From: Nostoc desertorum CM1-VF14
GTDB taxonomy: Bacteria; Cyanobacteriota; Cyanobacteriia; Cyanobacteriales; Nostocaceae
Assembly: GCA_019359245.1 (NCBI GenBank)
Contig: JAHHHR010000048.1
Coordinates: forward strand, 1-58,805
Direction: 5' to 3'
DNA: 58,805 bases
Made by a program: the position numbers and the translations under genes. The notes below the pieces were generated by a model, which ran no database searches, was not told the DNA's origin, and saw only the letters and a list, made by a program, of their open reading frames with translations. Positions 1 through 7,382 of the stretch are shown in pieces (the stretch's first letter is position 1; each line of letters opens with the position of its first letter).

Positions 1-568
1 GGGCTGACCACTGTCATGCAAGGATTTTGGGCTATTTTACCTTCTTTCCTTGCACCTGAATATACTTCTAGGGTCTTTTTATCTACAGACTGTCACCTTT
101 TCTTTCTTTTTCAGCAAGCCCTAAATAGACCATGCTGTGCCCCTACCAAAGATATGGTTTTTAGCCTTGTTCCATTTTGGTATTTATTGTCAATGCGTAA
201 GTCCTAGAGAGTATGGCATCATCCATAATTTAAGGTGCGTTACGCTTTCAGCTAACGCACCCGACAATTGAAATTTCTTAACATAGTTATAAATATTCCT
301 ACTTACCTACCTACAGCAGTTTTCTTTTGCATGAGCTACAAAGTCACTGGTTTTGCGGCAGGAGACAGATCGCGCAGCGTGTCGTAGACAAGGCAGGAGA
401 GAGAAGAATAATTTGATTTGTGAATCCTTGGTTCTGTACTTCATTTAGCTGCAAACGGCTGTATCTATTAAAAAAGCATTTGCTAGATAGCTAAGAGAAG
501 TTTCAGCGGATAAGCTCATGTGCTGTGGAATTTGGTAAGTCTTTTTCTTTTGGATTAAAGAGCTTGGT
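1..568. other. intergenic region with decayed repeats
   Basis: No convincing gene is seen. The short open frames have low-complexity, non-protein-like translations. An 8-bp inverted repeat, TGCAAGGA/TCCTTGCA, lies near 17-53. A dispersed-type hairpin lies at 234-261 (listed separately). A degenerate stretch around 365-405 resembles the GCGTAGCGT-type interspersed sequences common in Nostoc. The 3' end of the minus-strand lectin gene lies at 569, and no strong terminator was found for it here. Confidence 0.6.
234..261. repeat. dispersed-type palindrome (GGTGCGTTA hairpin)
   Basis: GGTGCGTTA (234-242) pairs with TAACGCACC (253-261). An inner GCT/AGC adds three pairs after one bulged C, giving a 12-pair hairpin with loop TTC. 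Palindromes of this GGTGCGTTA...TAACGCACC type are, from general knowledge, common interspersed repeats in filamentous cyanobacteria. There is no T-run on either side, so a terminator role is not supported. Confidence 0.65.
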
Positions 569-1486
569 TTAAGGTCTCCAGACTCCATCAAACCACTTAT
601 GCCAAAGGGCATTGTCAGTACCTCGTGCAAAGACATCAATTCTACCGTTGCTCCAAGAGACAGCCGTTGGACTTGAAGTTAAAACTCCACCTAGTGATTC
701 CCAGCCTGACCAACTGCCGCTAAACCACTTATGCCAAAGAGCATTGTCAGTACCTCGTGCAAAAACATCAAGCCGCCCTGCTGCCCAAGAAGAAACATCA
801 GGACCAGATCTAAGTACACCGCCTAGAGATTCCCAGCCTAACCAGGTGCCGTCAAACCACTTATGCCAAAGAGCATTGTCAGTACCTCGTGCAAAGACAT
901 CAATTCTGCCGTTACTCCAAGAGACAGCCGTTGGGTCTGAAGTTAAAACTCCACCTAGAGATTCCCAGCCTGACCAGGTGCCGTCAAACCACTTATGCCA
1001 AAGAGCATTGTCAGTACCTCGTGCAAAGACATCAAGCCGCCCTGCTGCCCAAGAAGAAACATCAGGACCAGAGCTAAGTACACCGCCTAGAGATTCCCAG
1101 CCTGACCAGGTGCCGTCAAACCACTTATGCCAGAGAGCATTGTCAGTACCTCGTGCAAAGACATCAATTCTGCCGTTACTCCAAGAGACAGCCGTTGGGT
1201 CTGAAGTTAAAACTCCACCTAGAGATTCCCAGCCTGACCAGGTGCCGTCAAACCACTTATGCCAAAGGGCATTGTCAGTACCTCGTGTAAAGACATCAAG
1301 CCGTCCTGCTGCCCAAGAAGAAACATCAGGACCAGAGCTAAGTACACCGCCTAAAGATTCCCAAGCTTGACTCGCGGCATTTGCGCGAAGAATGTCAATT
1401 AAAGGTGCGCTTACTGCTGCTGTTACTCCAGTTACAAAAGCGCTTGTGATTTTCACAAATTGGCGTCGAGCAAGTCTATCCAACAT
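569..1486 (-). CDS. Tat-exported DUF346/PLL-type repeat lectin
   Basis: The 305-residue protein has a twin-arginine signal (R7-R8, F10, K12 in ARRQFVK), followed by a hydrophobic stretch to about residue 35. From W42 to the last residue it consists of exactly six 44-residue repeats, each starting WESLGG and ending near WFDGTWSG. They contain RLDVF or RIDVF, RGTDNALWHKW and an internal W. This pattern matches DUF346, the blade unit of Photorhabdus PLL-type beta-propeller lectins. The repeats alternate strictly between an A form (SSGPDVSSWAAGRLDVF) and a B form (TSDPTAVSWSNGRIDVF), so the real duplication unit is 88 residues (264 bp). The start is supported by AGGAAGG just upstream of the ATG. 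By inference it is a folded, exported glycan-binding protein. The ligand is unknown. Known PLL lectins have seven blades, so six is unusual. The family assignment is by motif and has not been searched. Confidence 0.85.
   Translation of the reverse strand: MLDRLARRQFVKITSAFVTGVTAAVSAPLIDILRANAASQAWESLGGVLSSGPDVSSWAAGRLDVFTRGTDNALWHKWFDGTWSGWESLGGVLTSDPTAVSWSNGRIDVFARGTDNALWHKWFDGTWSGWESLGGVLSSGPDVSSWAAGRLDVFARGTDNALWHKWFDGTWSGWESLGGVLTSDPTAVSWSNGRIDVFARGTDNALWHKWFDGTWLGWESLGGVLRSGPDVSSWAAGRLDVFARGTDNALWHKWFSGSWSGWESLGGVLTSSPTAVSWSNGRIDVFARGTDNALWHKWFDGVWRP
574..1363 (-). repeat. six 132-bp in-frame tandem repeats (three 264-bp units)
   Basis: The coding repeats of the lectin gene are also nearly identical at DNA level. 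Blocks such as ACCACTTATGCCAAAG and GCATTGTCAGTACCTCGTG recur every 132 bp, and A-type and B-type versions recur every 264 bp. The outermost units have diverged most, as expected for expansion by internal unequal recombination. Such arrays are prone to copy-number change and to assembly collapse. Confidence 0.9.
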
Positions 1487-2014
1487 AATAACCTTCCTGT
1501 AGAATTAGCAAATTTATATTCCTGAATTTAGGAACAAAATTAAAATCTGCCAGACAAAATAAATATATTTATTCCGTCATGTTTTTTACTAAAAAAATTC
1601 CAGCCCATGTAAAGGTAAAACCAATGCATACATGAAACTGCTTTTGATATCCTCTAGAAATCGTCTAGAATAATACAGCAGAATTCAGGAGTCAGAATTC
1701 AGAAGTAAACCACGGTTTATACATATGGCTTTGAGACTTAACTTGTATACTTCACCAACTTGAAATCTACTGTTAATATGCATAGTAGCAGTATCAGTAA
1801 ATTTGCAGCAGTAAGAAAAATTAAAGAAATATAAAGCCTTCAACCAAATATTTCCTGTGTCTTTATTCAGCCTTAATTCCAACGTTTACAAAGAATTATT
1901 TCTCTTTTATAGAAGATAAATATAGGTTTACATTTGCCATTAGTTTTATCTGTATAGGATTTACGCATTAACAGAAAATACCAAATATCTATGATGCAAA
2001 AAAGTGGATCTGTC

Positions 2015-2045
2015 GTAGGGGTAAAGCGGATTGCTAAACCCCTAC
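2015..2045. repeat. GTAGGGGT hairpin, interspersed-type
   Basis: GTAGGGGT (2015-2022) pairs with ACCCCTAC (2038-2045). An inner AGC/GCT closes over a short loop after a 2x2 internal mismatch. It has no T-tail. It resembles the GTAGGGGC-type palindromes scattered in cyanobacterial genomes and lies 12 bp from the left target-site copy of the MITE-like element. Confidence 0.55.
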
Positions 2046-2056
2046 AAGACGGATAC

Positions 2057-2190
2057 TATTTAACCTGAGTTCGGGATAAGCTGAAACCCTTATTACACCG
2101 TTGTTTGATTCTGAGATATGTCAACGTGTTTGCGTTGTTTCCGTCAACTAACGCTGAATAAATCTTCTTAACCCGAACTGACGTTATTTA
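2057..2190. mobile_element. MITE-like element with target-site duplication
   Basis: The core, 2063-2184 (122 bp), is bounded by imperfect terminal inverted repeats. The left end is ACCTGAGTTCGGGATAAG (2063-2080). The right end, read on the other strand, is ACGTCAGTTCGGGTTAAG, matching at 15 of 18 positions. The core is flanked on both sides by a perfect 6-bp direct repeat, TATTTA (2057-2062 and 2185-2190), as expected for a transposition target duplication. There is no room for a transposase, so it would be a non-autonomous element moved in trans. I do not recognise the parent insertion-sequence family with certainty. Confidence 0.6.
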
Positions 2191-2617
2191 CCATCAAAGT
2201 AAAGATTCATCAAAGCTTGAACACTGAACAATACCTTTGCTAATTTACTAGCGTTCAACGCTTCTAAAAGCAGTGCAAAGGCATCATGTCAACAAAACCA
2301 TTAAATTCTCAATAAGCTCAAAATTAGTCGCATGAATCGTTGCTTATTGACAGATATTGAGGCGTAGACATCGCTTTGAGTCTCTTAAACTAAACCAAAC
2401 GAGAAATCCTGATTTTTTCTTAATTCTTAGCCTTGGTTATGATCAAGAGTATATTTAGATGCTTTTGCGTTGGAGATTTGCATCCGTCTATTTGCAATCC
2501 TTAATGCTGGAAGCGTGGTTGGATTCATATTTATTTCAACATTCATAAGCTGTAAAAACCATTTGGCTAAATGCTTGATTTATGTAAAACTTGACTATTG
2601 AGTAATACTTTCATCAA

Positions 2618-2689
2618 AGCCGATGATGGGATTTGAACCCACGGCCTGCTGATTACGAATCAGCTGCTCTACCACTGAGCCACATCGGC
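2618..2689 (-). tRNA. trnT-CGU: tRNA-Thr (anticodon CGU)
   Basis: The minus strand folds as a complete 72-nt cloverleaf. The acceptor stem is GCCGATG/CATCGGC, the D-arm GCTC/GAGC, the anticodon stem GCTGA/TCAGC with loop TTCGTAA, and the T-arm GTGGG/CCCAT with loop TTCAAAT. The anticodon CGU decodes ACG (threonine). The 3' CCA is not encoded. It stands alone, divergent from the next gene. Confidence 0.95.
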
Positions 2690-2722
2690 GTACACAATCT
2701 AGGAGTATAACATGATTTAATC

Positions 2723-3016
2723 ATGGTAGATCAAAATCGCAAAAATCGCCTTAACCCTGAACAATACGCCAGCCTCAAAGCAGAAATAGCCGCTCCTTAT
2801 CGCGGCTTACGACAATTTTTCTACATCGCTTTCGGTGCTTCTGGCTCACTTGGTGCATTCGTCTTTTTCTTCCAAGTGCTTGCCGGACGCAATGTTGAGA
2901 GTGCTTTGCCAAGTTTAGCTCTCCAATTAGGAATCGTTGCCCTAATGATCTTCCTCTGGCGCTGGGAACAGCGTCGGCAACGAAGCACCCAATCGGGTAA
3001 AAATTCTAATTCCTGA
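2723..3016 (+). CDS. DUF3493 / LPA1-Rep27-like small membrane protein
   Basis: This 97-residue protein has a soluble, basic N-terminus (NRLNPEQYASLKAEIAAPYRGLRQFFY), two hydrophobic segments (about 35-55 and 65-80) and a positively charged tail (WRWEQRRQR). The sequence pattern fits the cyanobacterial/chloroplast DUF3493 family, related to LPA1/Rep27, which is linked to photosystem II accumulation and repair. That role is family knowledge and is not shown here. The gene starts 33 bp after the divergent tRNA gene. No clear Shine-Dalgarno is seen. The assignment is by recognition of the N-terminal motif. Confidence 0.75.
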   Translation: MVDQNRKNRLNPEQYASLKAEIAAPYRGLRQFFYIAFGASGSLGAFVFFFQVLAGRNVESALPSLALQLGIVALMIFLWRWEQRRQRSTQSGKNSNS

Positions 3017-3563
3017 AGGGAGAAATTTTAGTGGTTAGTTTTTTTGCTGCTTCCGTTCCATACATAGTAGTCATAAATCATTTTTAAAAATAAATCTAAC
3101 CGCAGGAGACAAGAAAGAACGCAGAGAGTGGAATCGGAGTTTTTACAACTCATTTAGGATTACTATATCTTTAATATTATTCAAATTTATTAATGCTTTG
3201 ATGAAGCTAAAAAGATCAAAAGAGAAAAAATAAAAAAATTATTAGGAAACTCCAAAAAGCAAAAATTTCTGAGAAACTAGAAATCGTTGAAACGGGGTCA
3301 GCCAATATAAAGACCCTGACCATAAAACCAATCACATTCAAATGGGGTCAACTATATTTAAAGACCCCAAATTTTATATTTAAAACCCTCAAAATTAATA
3401 AAACTCATAATATTGAAAGCGCCAGACTAACAAATTATCAGTCTGGCGCTTTCAATTTGCTAACTAGTACAATGCGGTGGAAATAAACAACCCATTTAAA
3501 ATCAACGAAGCGCTTACGCTGTATTCATTCATTTTGACTTTTGACTTCCACCTTACTAGGCAT
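3017..3563. other. convergent intergenic region with three hairpins
   Basis: The region lies between the 3' end of the DUF3493 gene (+) and the 3' end of the DUF1565-SLH gene (-). Two related hairpins start with GGGGTCA (3294-3316 and 3343-3369), and a strong perfect hairpin lies at 3412-3456. No protein-like open frame is present. Confidence 0.6.
3412..3456 (-). terminator. 17-bp perfect hairpin, probable terminator
   Basis: ATTGAAAGCGCCAGACT (3412-3428) pairs perfectly with AGTCTGGCGCTTTCAAT (3440-3456) around an 11-nt loop. It sits about 100 bp downstream of the DUF1565-SLH stop on the minus strand and could end transcription from either side. The flanking T-runs are short, so the terminator role is inferred from position and stability. 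Confidence 0.55.
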
Positions 3564-5258
3564 TTACTGAATTGTTACCAAATAGGATGAAGGAATTGGT
3601 TGGGCACGTCCGGCATTGACGAGTGCCTGGTAAACAAAGGCAGCAACTTCGGCTCTAGTCGCTTCACGATTAGGATTGAGTTGCTTCGCGGTGGGATAGT
3701 TGATCACTAGTTGCCGTGCAGTTGCCGCAGCTACAGGAGCGATCGCATAATTAGGAATCTGGGCAGCATCGGTGTAAAAGGAAAGGACATTCTGATTACT
3801 CGCAGTTAAGCCCAAACCATTAGCTAAAGCGACTAACGCCTGAACTCTAGGAATTTTCTGTTGTGGCTTAAAAGTGCCATCGGGGTAACCAGAAACAAAT
3901 TCACTTTGGTAAGCAGATTGAATTGCAGCGTTAGCCCAGAAATTGCTTGCTACATCTTTAAATTTAATTGCTGGGCGTTTAGTTGGTGGTGTTAGGGCTT
4001 TAGTGACAATAGTGGCGAATTGAGCGCGGGTTACAGGATCATTGGGTTTAAAGCTGCCATCAGGAAAGCCAGCAATAATATTTTGCGAGGCTAAAGCTTC
4101 AATGTAAGCTTTAGCCCAATAATTTGCTGGCACATCTTTAAAAGCGACAGGTCCTCCAGGGGGTACATCAACAGTTGCAGCAACGAAATTTACTGAACCA
4201 AAAATCTTTTTCTGATCGATATCGTTGCCAACAGCGAGAATTTGACTGGTTTTTGTGGCGTTGTTCACATCATAACGAGTGTTATTGCGAATAAGATTTC
4301 CACCAGGATTTTCGTTGGTACCAAGGTCGGGTAGAGCATTGACAGTTGCTACTACGCCATCCCGCTTATTGTTCTGAATGACATTCTTACGCAATACGGG
4401 TTTGGCTGATTCGGAGATATAAAGACCGTCTTGGTTTTGGATGATTTGGTTTTCCACAATTTGGGGTGTGGAAGTGCCACCGATCGCTAAACCAAAACCA
4501 GTATCTTGAAATAAGTTATTCCGAATTTCTCCTTGGGCAGTTCTAGTAATTGAAATCCCGTTGCCTTTGTTTTGCACAAAGAGATTACCTTCAACTGTGG
4601 GATTGCCTGTACCCGTGACAAAAACACCCTCTCTGACACTGTTAGTAAAAGTACTGTTTTTGATAGTTGGATTAGTTGACTCCACCCATACACCCGTACC
4701 CCGGCCATTTGGGTTGGTGACGGTGACACCTGCGATCGTGGTATCTCGTTCGGCAAGGATGGTAATGTCTTGTCTGGCAAAGGCGCGACTAGTGTAAAAA
4801 CCTCCACCTGTAATCAATATCCCCTGACCTTTAGTAGCTTCATCACCCCGCAGTGTCACCCCTGGTTTCAGCAATAGCGGGAAGGTTTCGCCACTTTCTT
4901 GGTTATAATTCCCAGGTGCTAACTGAATAACCGCACCTGGTTGGGCTTGACTAAGAGCGAAACTGATGCTTTTGTAGGGTGCAGTTGAGGTTGTACCAGC
5001 ACTAGCACTATCTACACCAGTTTGTGGATTAACGTAAATCGTTGCGGCTGTTGTTGGAACTTGCGCTGTGAGAGTTGGGGTGATACCTTCTGGATGAGTA
5101 GCACCAGCATTAACCTCATCAGGTAGTAGTATTGACCCACTAGAGACAACAAGCATTGCCGTTAGTCCGGCTCCCAGGCGTAAAGCATATCTGAGATGAC
5201 TGCTAGAAAGAAGGCGAAAAATCTCCGATGGAGAAACGTGAAAACCCCGGTATTTCAT
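3564..5258 (-). CDS. DUF1565 beta-helix protein with C-terminal SLH domains
   Basis: The 564-residue secreted or surface protein has a hydrophobic signal segment at about residues 26-46, with probable cleavage after VNA (about 51). Next comes a right-handed parallel beta-helix of the DUF1565 type (about 72-350), beginning IYVNPQTGVDSASAGT and carrying repeated N-x-I/F-x-x-N turns (NPTVEGNLF, EIRNNLF, PVLRKNVIQNN). Three SLH motifs follow (about 370-555: FKDVPANYWAKAYIEAL, FKDVASNFWANAAIQSA and a more divergent third). SLH domains anchor proteins to peptidoglycan-linked polymers or the cell-surface layer. Beta-helices of this type are often carbohydrate-active or surface-binding, but no catalytic residues could be assigned. 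It is monocistronic and ends near the 3412-3456 hairpin. Confidence 0.88.
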   Translation of the reverse strand: MKYRGFHVSPSEIFRLLSSSHLRYALRLGAGLTAMLVVSSGSILLPDEVNAGATHPEGITPTLTAQVPTTAATIYVNPQTGVDSASAGTTSTAPYKSISFALSQAQPGAVIQLAPGNYNQESGETFPLLLKPGVTLRGDEATKGQGILITGGGFYTSRAFARQDITILAERDTTIAGVTVTNPNGRGTGVWVESTNPTIKNSTFTNSVREGVFVTGTGNPTVEGNLFVQNKGNGISITRTAQGEIRNNLFQDTGFGLAIGGTSTPQIVENQIIQNQDGLYISESAKPVLRKNVIQNNKRDGVVATVNALPDLGTNENPGGNLIRNNTRYDVNNATKTSQILAVGNDIDQKKIFGSVNFVAATVDVPPGGPVAFKDVPANYWAKAYIEALASQNIIAGFPDGSFKPNDPVTRAQFATIVTKALTPPTKRPAIKFKDVASNFWANAAIQSAYQSEFVSGYPDGTFKPQQKIPRVQALVALANGLGLTASNQNVLSFYTDAAQIPNYAIAPVAAATARQLVINYPTAKQLNPNREATRAEVAAFVYQALVNAGRAQPIPSSYLVTIQ

Positions 5259-5727
5259 TTTTTTCGTCTGTGATGTGCTGAATTACAGTGTGTCGAACAA
5301 GGTGAAAGATAGCAAGCAGCCTTGTAGCTGCTGTAAAACCCATGCAAAACTATACTGGATGATTAGCACCGATCCAGCTAAATTCCTTAGATAGATCACA
5401 GAACTTATACATTAGTTATATTTTTTTATTTAGAAAATTCTACTAGTGCACTGTAGCCGAAGCTTGCCTAGCTTTAAAGGGGATTTTGCACTAAGTCTTG
5501 TTAATTGAGATGATATCTGGATTTTCACCAAGCTCAAGCTGTACTAGGGACTTTCCGCATGAGGCGATGGCTATCGACAAGTCTCTCGCTGCTTTGTCTA
5601 AACGCTCATCCTGCTACTACGACTATATGAATAATTTATTTTTTTGTATTACCTAAAGCTAGATACTGTAAATAATATTACTGGAATATCATCACAGTAA
5701 AAGCAAAGCTATTGGAAATCGGGAGAA
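5259..5727. other. divergent promoter region, no gene seen
   Basis: These 469 bp separate the starts of the DUF1565-SLH gene (-) and the DUF1400 gene (+), so promoters for both must lie here. A degenerate interspersed-type sequence is visible around 5558-5612 (GCGATGGCTATCGACAAG). No hairpin terminator, RNA gene or convincing -35/-10 pair could be assigned. Confidence 0.5.
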
Positions 5728-6264
5728 ATGCGTTTTAAATTTTTGGGGCTGCGTCGCGCCTTAGTTTTATTAAGTAGTACCTATCTTCTACTTTTATCCA
5801 CTCCTGCCTTTGCTGCGGAACGAGTAGTGCTAAACTATGGTATTTTCCGTGAATCGCTTTCTGTAGAGGAGCTATCCACCTTTGCCGAAACAGGCGAACT
5901 TTCACGTTCACTACGAGTTAATTTTGCTTTGGCGCGACAAGATCCTAAAGTCATTCGCCAGTATTTAACGGAGCCGGTGAAGGTAAACCTTGTATTTTTA
6001 GATCGAGTGCTGAATACTCCGATTGGTAATGTTATTTTAGATCAAATTAGTCAAGTTATTTATACACCGTCTCGGAGAGCAGACAGGCAGGCTTTGCGAT
6101 CCGCTTTGGTACTTTCTGCGAGTCAAGACGGGCAGGTGTCAGTAATTGAAATTATTGAAAATTATCCCACTAATGAAGTAGAAGTTGATGGCAAACGCTT
6201 GGAGAGTGCATACCGTCAACTCCGCCGCTTACAAATAAGCGTACAAGATTTACTTAATTTTTAG
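5728..6264 (+). CDS. DUF1400 domain protein, exported
   Basis: This 178-residue protein has a clear Sec signal peptide (basic MRFKFLGLRR, hydrophobic core, cleavage at AFA-AE near residue 29). The mature part, with VVLNYGIFRESLSVEELSTFAETGE, LRVNFALARQDPKVIRQYLTE and IGNVILDQISQVIYTPS, matches DUF1400. That domain usually forms the N-terminal part of cyanobacterial alpha/beta-hydrolase proteins. Here it stands alone: no GXSXG nucleophile region follows, so it is not itself a hydrolase. The stop overlaps the 3' end of the convergent small gene at 6261 by 4 bp. Confidence 0.85.
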   Translation: MRFKFLGLRRALVLLSSTYLLLLSTPAFAAERVVLNYGIFRESLSVEELSTFAETGELSRSLRVNFALARQDPKVIRQYLTEPVKVNLVFLDRVLNTPIGNVILDQISQVIYTPSRRADRQALRSALVLSASQDGQVSVIEIIENYPTNEVEVDGKRLESAYRQLRRLQISVQDLLNF

Positions 6265-6458
6265 TAAGCTAAAGTTTCTAAAGTTTCTCTTAAATACCGT
6301 TGTACCTGCTGTTCCAAGCGAATTCCGTGTAATTGAGTATCGCGTTCTAGTTGCCAACGTTGAAAACCGGAACTAGTGGAGATCGCACATTTGAGACTAT
6401 ACCAAATTTCAGTATCAGCAGAAAATTGGCGATCGCTAGAAGCTGGAATTTGAGCCAT
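6261..6458 (-). CDS. small cyanobacterial-type protein, function unknown
   Basis: This 65-residue acidic-to-neutral protein is soluble, with no signal or membrane segment. The sequence (SSDRQFSADTEIWYSLKCAIS; FQRWQLERDTQL; LEQQVQRYLRETLETLAY) has ordinary amino-acid composition and an amphipathic C-terminal helix. It resembles small hypothetical proteins that I recall from filamentous cyanobacteria. AAGGA lies about 10 nt upstream of the ATG. It overlaps the DUF1400 stop tail-to-tail. No function can be assigned. Confidence 0.7.
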   Translation of the reverse strand: MAQIPASSDRQFSADTEIWYSLKCAISTSSGFQRWQLERDTQLHGIRLEQQVQRYLRETLETLAY

Positions 6459-6655
6459 AGTTTCTCATTCCTTTGTTTTAACTTCAAGGGTAATTGGGCA
6501 TTGGGAAGAGGCAGAGGGGCAGGGAGCAGAGGGGAAAGATGTAATTTTTTATTCTCTCCCTTGCCCCCAATAAGAACTGCTTCTTCATCTCCCTCTGCTC
6601 GTCTGGTACTTAATTTATAGCCCTTTAAAGTAAAATAATATACTTATATGGGCTG

Positions 6656-7276
6656 TTATGAATCTGTATTAATCCTAAACAAGGATTCTAATAACCGGGG
6701 GACGATTTGATTAACCCGCACACCTAAAATTGTGAAATCTTGCTTAATCTTTTCTAAAGATAATGGCTCTATGCCAGCGAATTCTGTGTCATTAGTCACT
6801 AAAACTCGCATTACACTCACAGGTACTTGTAAAAATAGATTGCTGCCTAAGAAGGCTAACCCCGCAAGCACTAGTGCAACGCTGCGCCATTGTGGAAGAA
6901 ATTTAGCTGAATTTGCTACTAATGGGGCAATTTGGTAGAGATGCCATAGTACCCAAAGTGACAATACTGCTGCCACTAATGCCAGGATACGATTTAACTT
7001 TGTATTAGTTAAACAGAGAATTTTTCGCTGCCGTTCAGTCAGATTTTCTGGCTTTAGAGCTATTCCTAAAAGAGCAAATATATAAAAAGGACGACGCAAT
7101 TGCATCCATAGTAGAGGAAGAATACCAATGGCGGCAACTAAACATAGCTCCATCCAGACTGGCAAAAACGGCTCGCCTACAGACAAAAACAATAAGCAGA
7201 GCAGTAAAAAAATAGGCAACGTCGCCAATCCAGCGACGTGAATCCACAAAATAGGTTCAGAGCGAAATGAATGCAT
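6656..7276 (-). CDS. membrane protein downstream of infB, function unknown
   Basis: This 206-residue protein has about five hydrophobic segments: near residues 10-32, 38-57, 65-74, 95-115 and 128-150. Its soluble C-terminus is VTNDTEFAGIEPLSLEKIKQ... and ends in INTDS. It may belong to the cyanobacterial group annotated as low-complexity-tail membrane proteins, but it is short and lacks an obvious low-complexity tail. It follows infB by 106 bp on the same strand, across an STRR-type inverted tract at 7283-7375, so co-transcription is possible but not shown. Confidence 0.7.
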   Translation of the reverse strand: MHSFRSEPILWIHVAGLATLPIFLLLCLLFLSVGEPFLPVWMELCLVAAIGILPLLWMQLRRPFYIFALLGIALKPENLTERQRKILCLTNTKLNRILALVAAVLSLWVLWHLYQIAPLVANSAKFLPQWRSVALVLAGLAFLGSNLFLQVPVSVMRVLVTNDTEFAGIEPLSLEKIKQDFTILGVRVNQIVPRLLESLFRINTDS

Positions 7277-7282
7277 GATAAA

Positions 7283-7375
7283 AAGTTATAAGTTAAGAGT
7301 TATTAGGAGTTACAAATTAGCAGTCTTTAACTCCTAACTCCTAATTTATTACTCCTAACTTCTAACCATTTTACC
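7283..7375. repeat. STRR tract with inverted halves
   Basis: The left half contains GTTAAGAGTTATTAGGAGTTA. The right half contains repeated TAACTCCTAACTCCTAA and CTCCTAACTTCTAAC, largely complementary to the left. Together they can fold into a long imperfect hairpin in the infB to membrane-protein gap. This is the short-tandem repeat class typical of Nostoc-type genomes. Confidence 0.7.
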
Positions 7376-7382
7376 CTCAACA

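Larger units (their letters stand above)
1487..2617. other. long intergenic region with repeat elements
   Basis: These 1.1 kb lie between the lectin gene and the tRNA and carry no convincing gene. They contain an STRR-like tract near 1681-1706 (GAATTCAGGAGTC / AGAATTCAGAAG), a hairpin at 2015-2045 and a MITE-like element at 2057-2190; the hairpin and the MITE are listed separately. The remainder is AT-rich with no recognised RNA gene or promoter. Confidence 0.6.

Noticed and set aside
612..1370. 252-codon open frame on the plus strand with 44-residue periodic translation
   Set aside because: It is the antisense shadow of the repeat lectin gene; a 132-bp periodic sequence keeps any stop-free frame open over its whole length. 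The minus-strand frame has the Tat signal and family motifs.
1685..1882. 65-codon frame downstream of the STRR-like tract
   Set aside because: AT-rich with no conserved pattern; likely random.
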